5,722 nt of DNA from Chloroflexota bacterium (GTDB taxonomy: Bacteria; Chloroflexota; Dehalococcoidia; JAUQQI01): assembly GCA_030549955.1 (NCBI GenBank), contig JAUQQI010000112.1:9030-14751 (forward strand). The letters run 5' to 3'. Below are positions 5,384 through 5,722 of the stretch, in pieces. The number at the start of each line of letters is the position of its first letter. Within the stretch, counting starts at the first letter, position 1. The notes beneath the pieces were generated by a model. That model worked only from the letters and a program-made list of their open reading frames with translations, made no database searches and was not told the origin of the DNA. Made by a program: the position numbers and the translations under genes.

Positions 5384-5722
5384 TCAGCGGAGCGGGGCCG
5401 GCTCCTCAAGAAGCATCCGGAGCTGGCGGGCGGTCTGAATCGCCTGGGCCTGGAAGTGGTTGTTCGCAAAGACGAAAGTCCGCTCGGTCAGGCCGGCCAG
5501 GTGCCGGACCTTCGGCACCCACTCCTCCAGCTCCTCGACCGAGTAGGTGTAATCATACCGCTCGTAGGCGTGTTCGTGCTTCCACCATTTGGCCTTGTTC
5601 CGGCCGTGGAACCGGACCACGGCGACATCGGCGGTCACCGCGGCGACCGGCGGAACGCTGTTCTTCGTCTGCGGCTCGTCGACGCACACGTAGGCGAGGC
5701 CGTGGTCGCGCAGGAACGTCAG
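5384..5722 (-). CDS. DUF72 (YecE-like) family protein, C-terminal part; 5' end outside the window
   Basis: The visible 112 residues are the C-terminal portion of a DUF72 protein, a TIM-barrel family of roughly 240-300 residues whose biochemical role is not established. The frame is open to the right edge of the window, so the gene begins beyond it; the GTG at 5689 is internal, because the family sequence continues upstream of it (LTFLRDHGLAYVCVDEPQ). Family motifs are VDEPQ followed by SVPP, VRFHGRNKAKWW, RYDYTYSVEELEEWVPKV, and FANNHFQAQAIQTARQLRML near the end. The stop at 5384-5386 is followed 3 nt later by the lspA start, so the two are probably cotranscribed. No functional link between DUF72 and lipoprotein processing is known to me. 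Confidence 0.9.
   Translation of the reverse strand: MTFLRDHGLAYVCVDEPQTKNSVPPVAAVTADVAVVRFHGRNKAKWWKHEHAYERYDYTYSVEELEEWVPKVRHLAGLTERTFVFANNHFQAQAIQTARQLRMLLEEPAPLR

Overview
The window carries a compact bacterial gene run of high GC, with every confident gene on the minus strand. Reading in the direction of transcription (from high to low coordinates) it holds: the C-terminal part of a DUF72/YecE-family protein, lspA (lipoprotein signal peptidase), an rluD-like pseudouridine synthase, an NAD-dependent sugar epimerase of the CDP-paratose 2-epimerase type, a GT4 glycosyltransferase, a class I SAM methyltransferase, and the N-terminal half of a GT39-like membrane glycosyltransferase. I see no tRNA, rRNA, CRISPR array, transposase or phage gene.

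Organism: the lspA-rluD pair is common in Gram-positive and related lineages. The GT39 fragment has the wording SDHAEKLLDV...FFPRNTGRE, which from memory resembles Chloroflexota (Anaerolineae-type) GT39 proteins. Shine-Dalgarno sites are absent before most genes. A Chloroflexota or deep Firmicutes genome is my best guess, with modest confidence, because no search could be run.

Layout: 3976-5722 is a housekeeping block (DUF72 end, lspA, rluD) with a 3-nt gap and then a 41-nt gene overlap. The 71-nt gap at 3905-3975 is the only clear intergenic space between genes. It holds a perfect TATAAT and a GAGGT ribosome binding site facing the epimerase, so a second transcription unit may start there. 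From 3904 down to about 165 lies a four-gene glycan block that is tightly coupled: a GTGA overlap between epimerase and GT4, a 14-nt overlap between GT4 and the methyltransferase, and a 4-nt gap before the GT39-like gene. Together these would remodel a nucleotide sugar, transfer sugars on the cytoplasmic side, methylate a product, and use a lipid-linked sugar at the membrane. The actual glycan cannot be read from the sequence.

The most unusual place is the left edge. The GT39-like protein loses its family resemblance at about position 165 and stops at 127, far short of a normal GT39 enzyme. The same bases, read on the plus strand, show a good ribosome binding site, a GTG start and a convincing signal peptide that ends almost exactly at that breakpoint. 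This looks like a rearrangement or assembly junction joining two unrelated genes. I found no clear evidence of a new multi-gene system.
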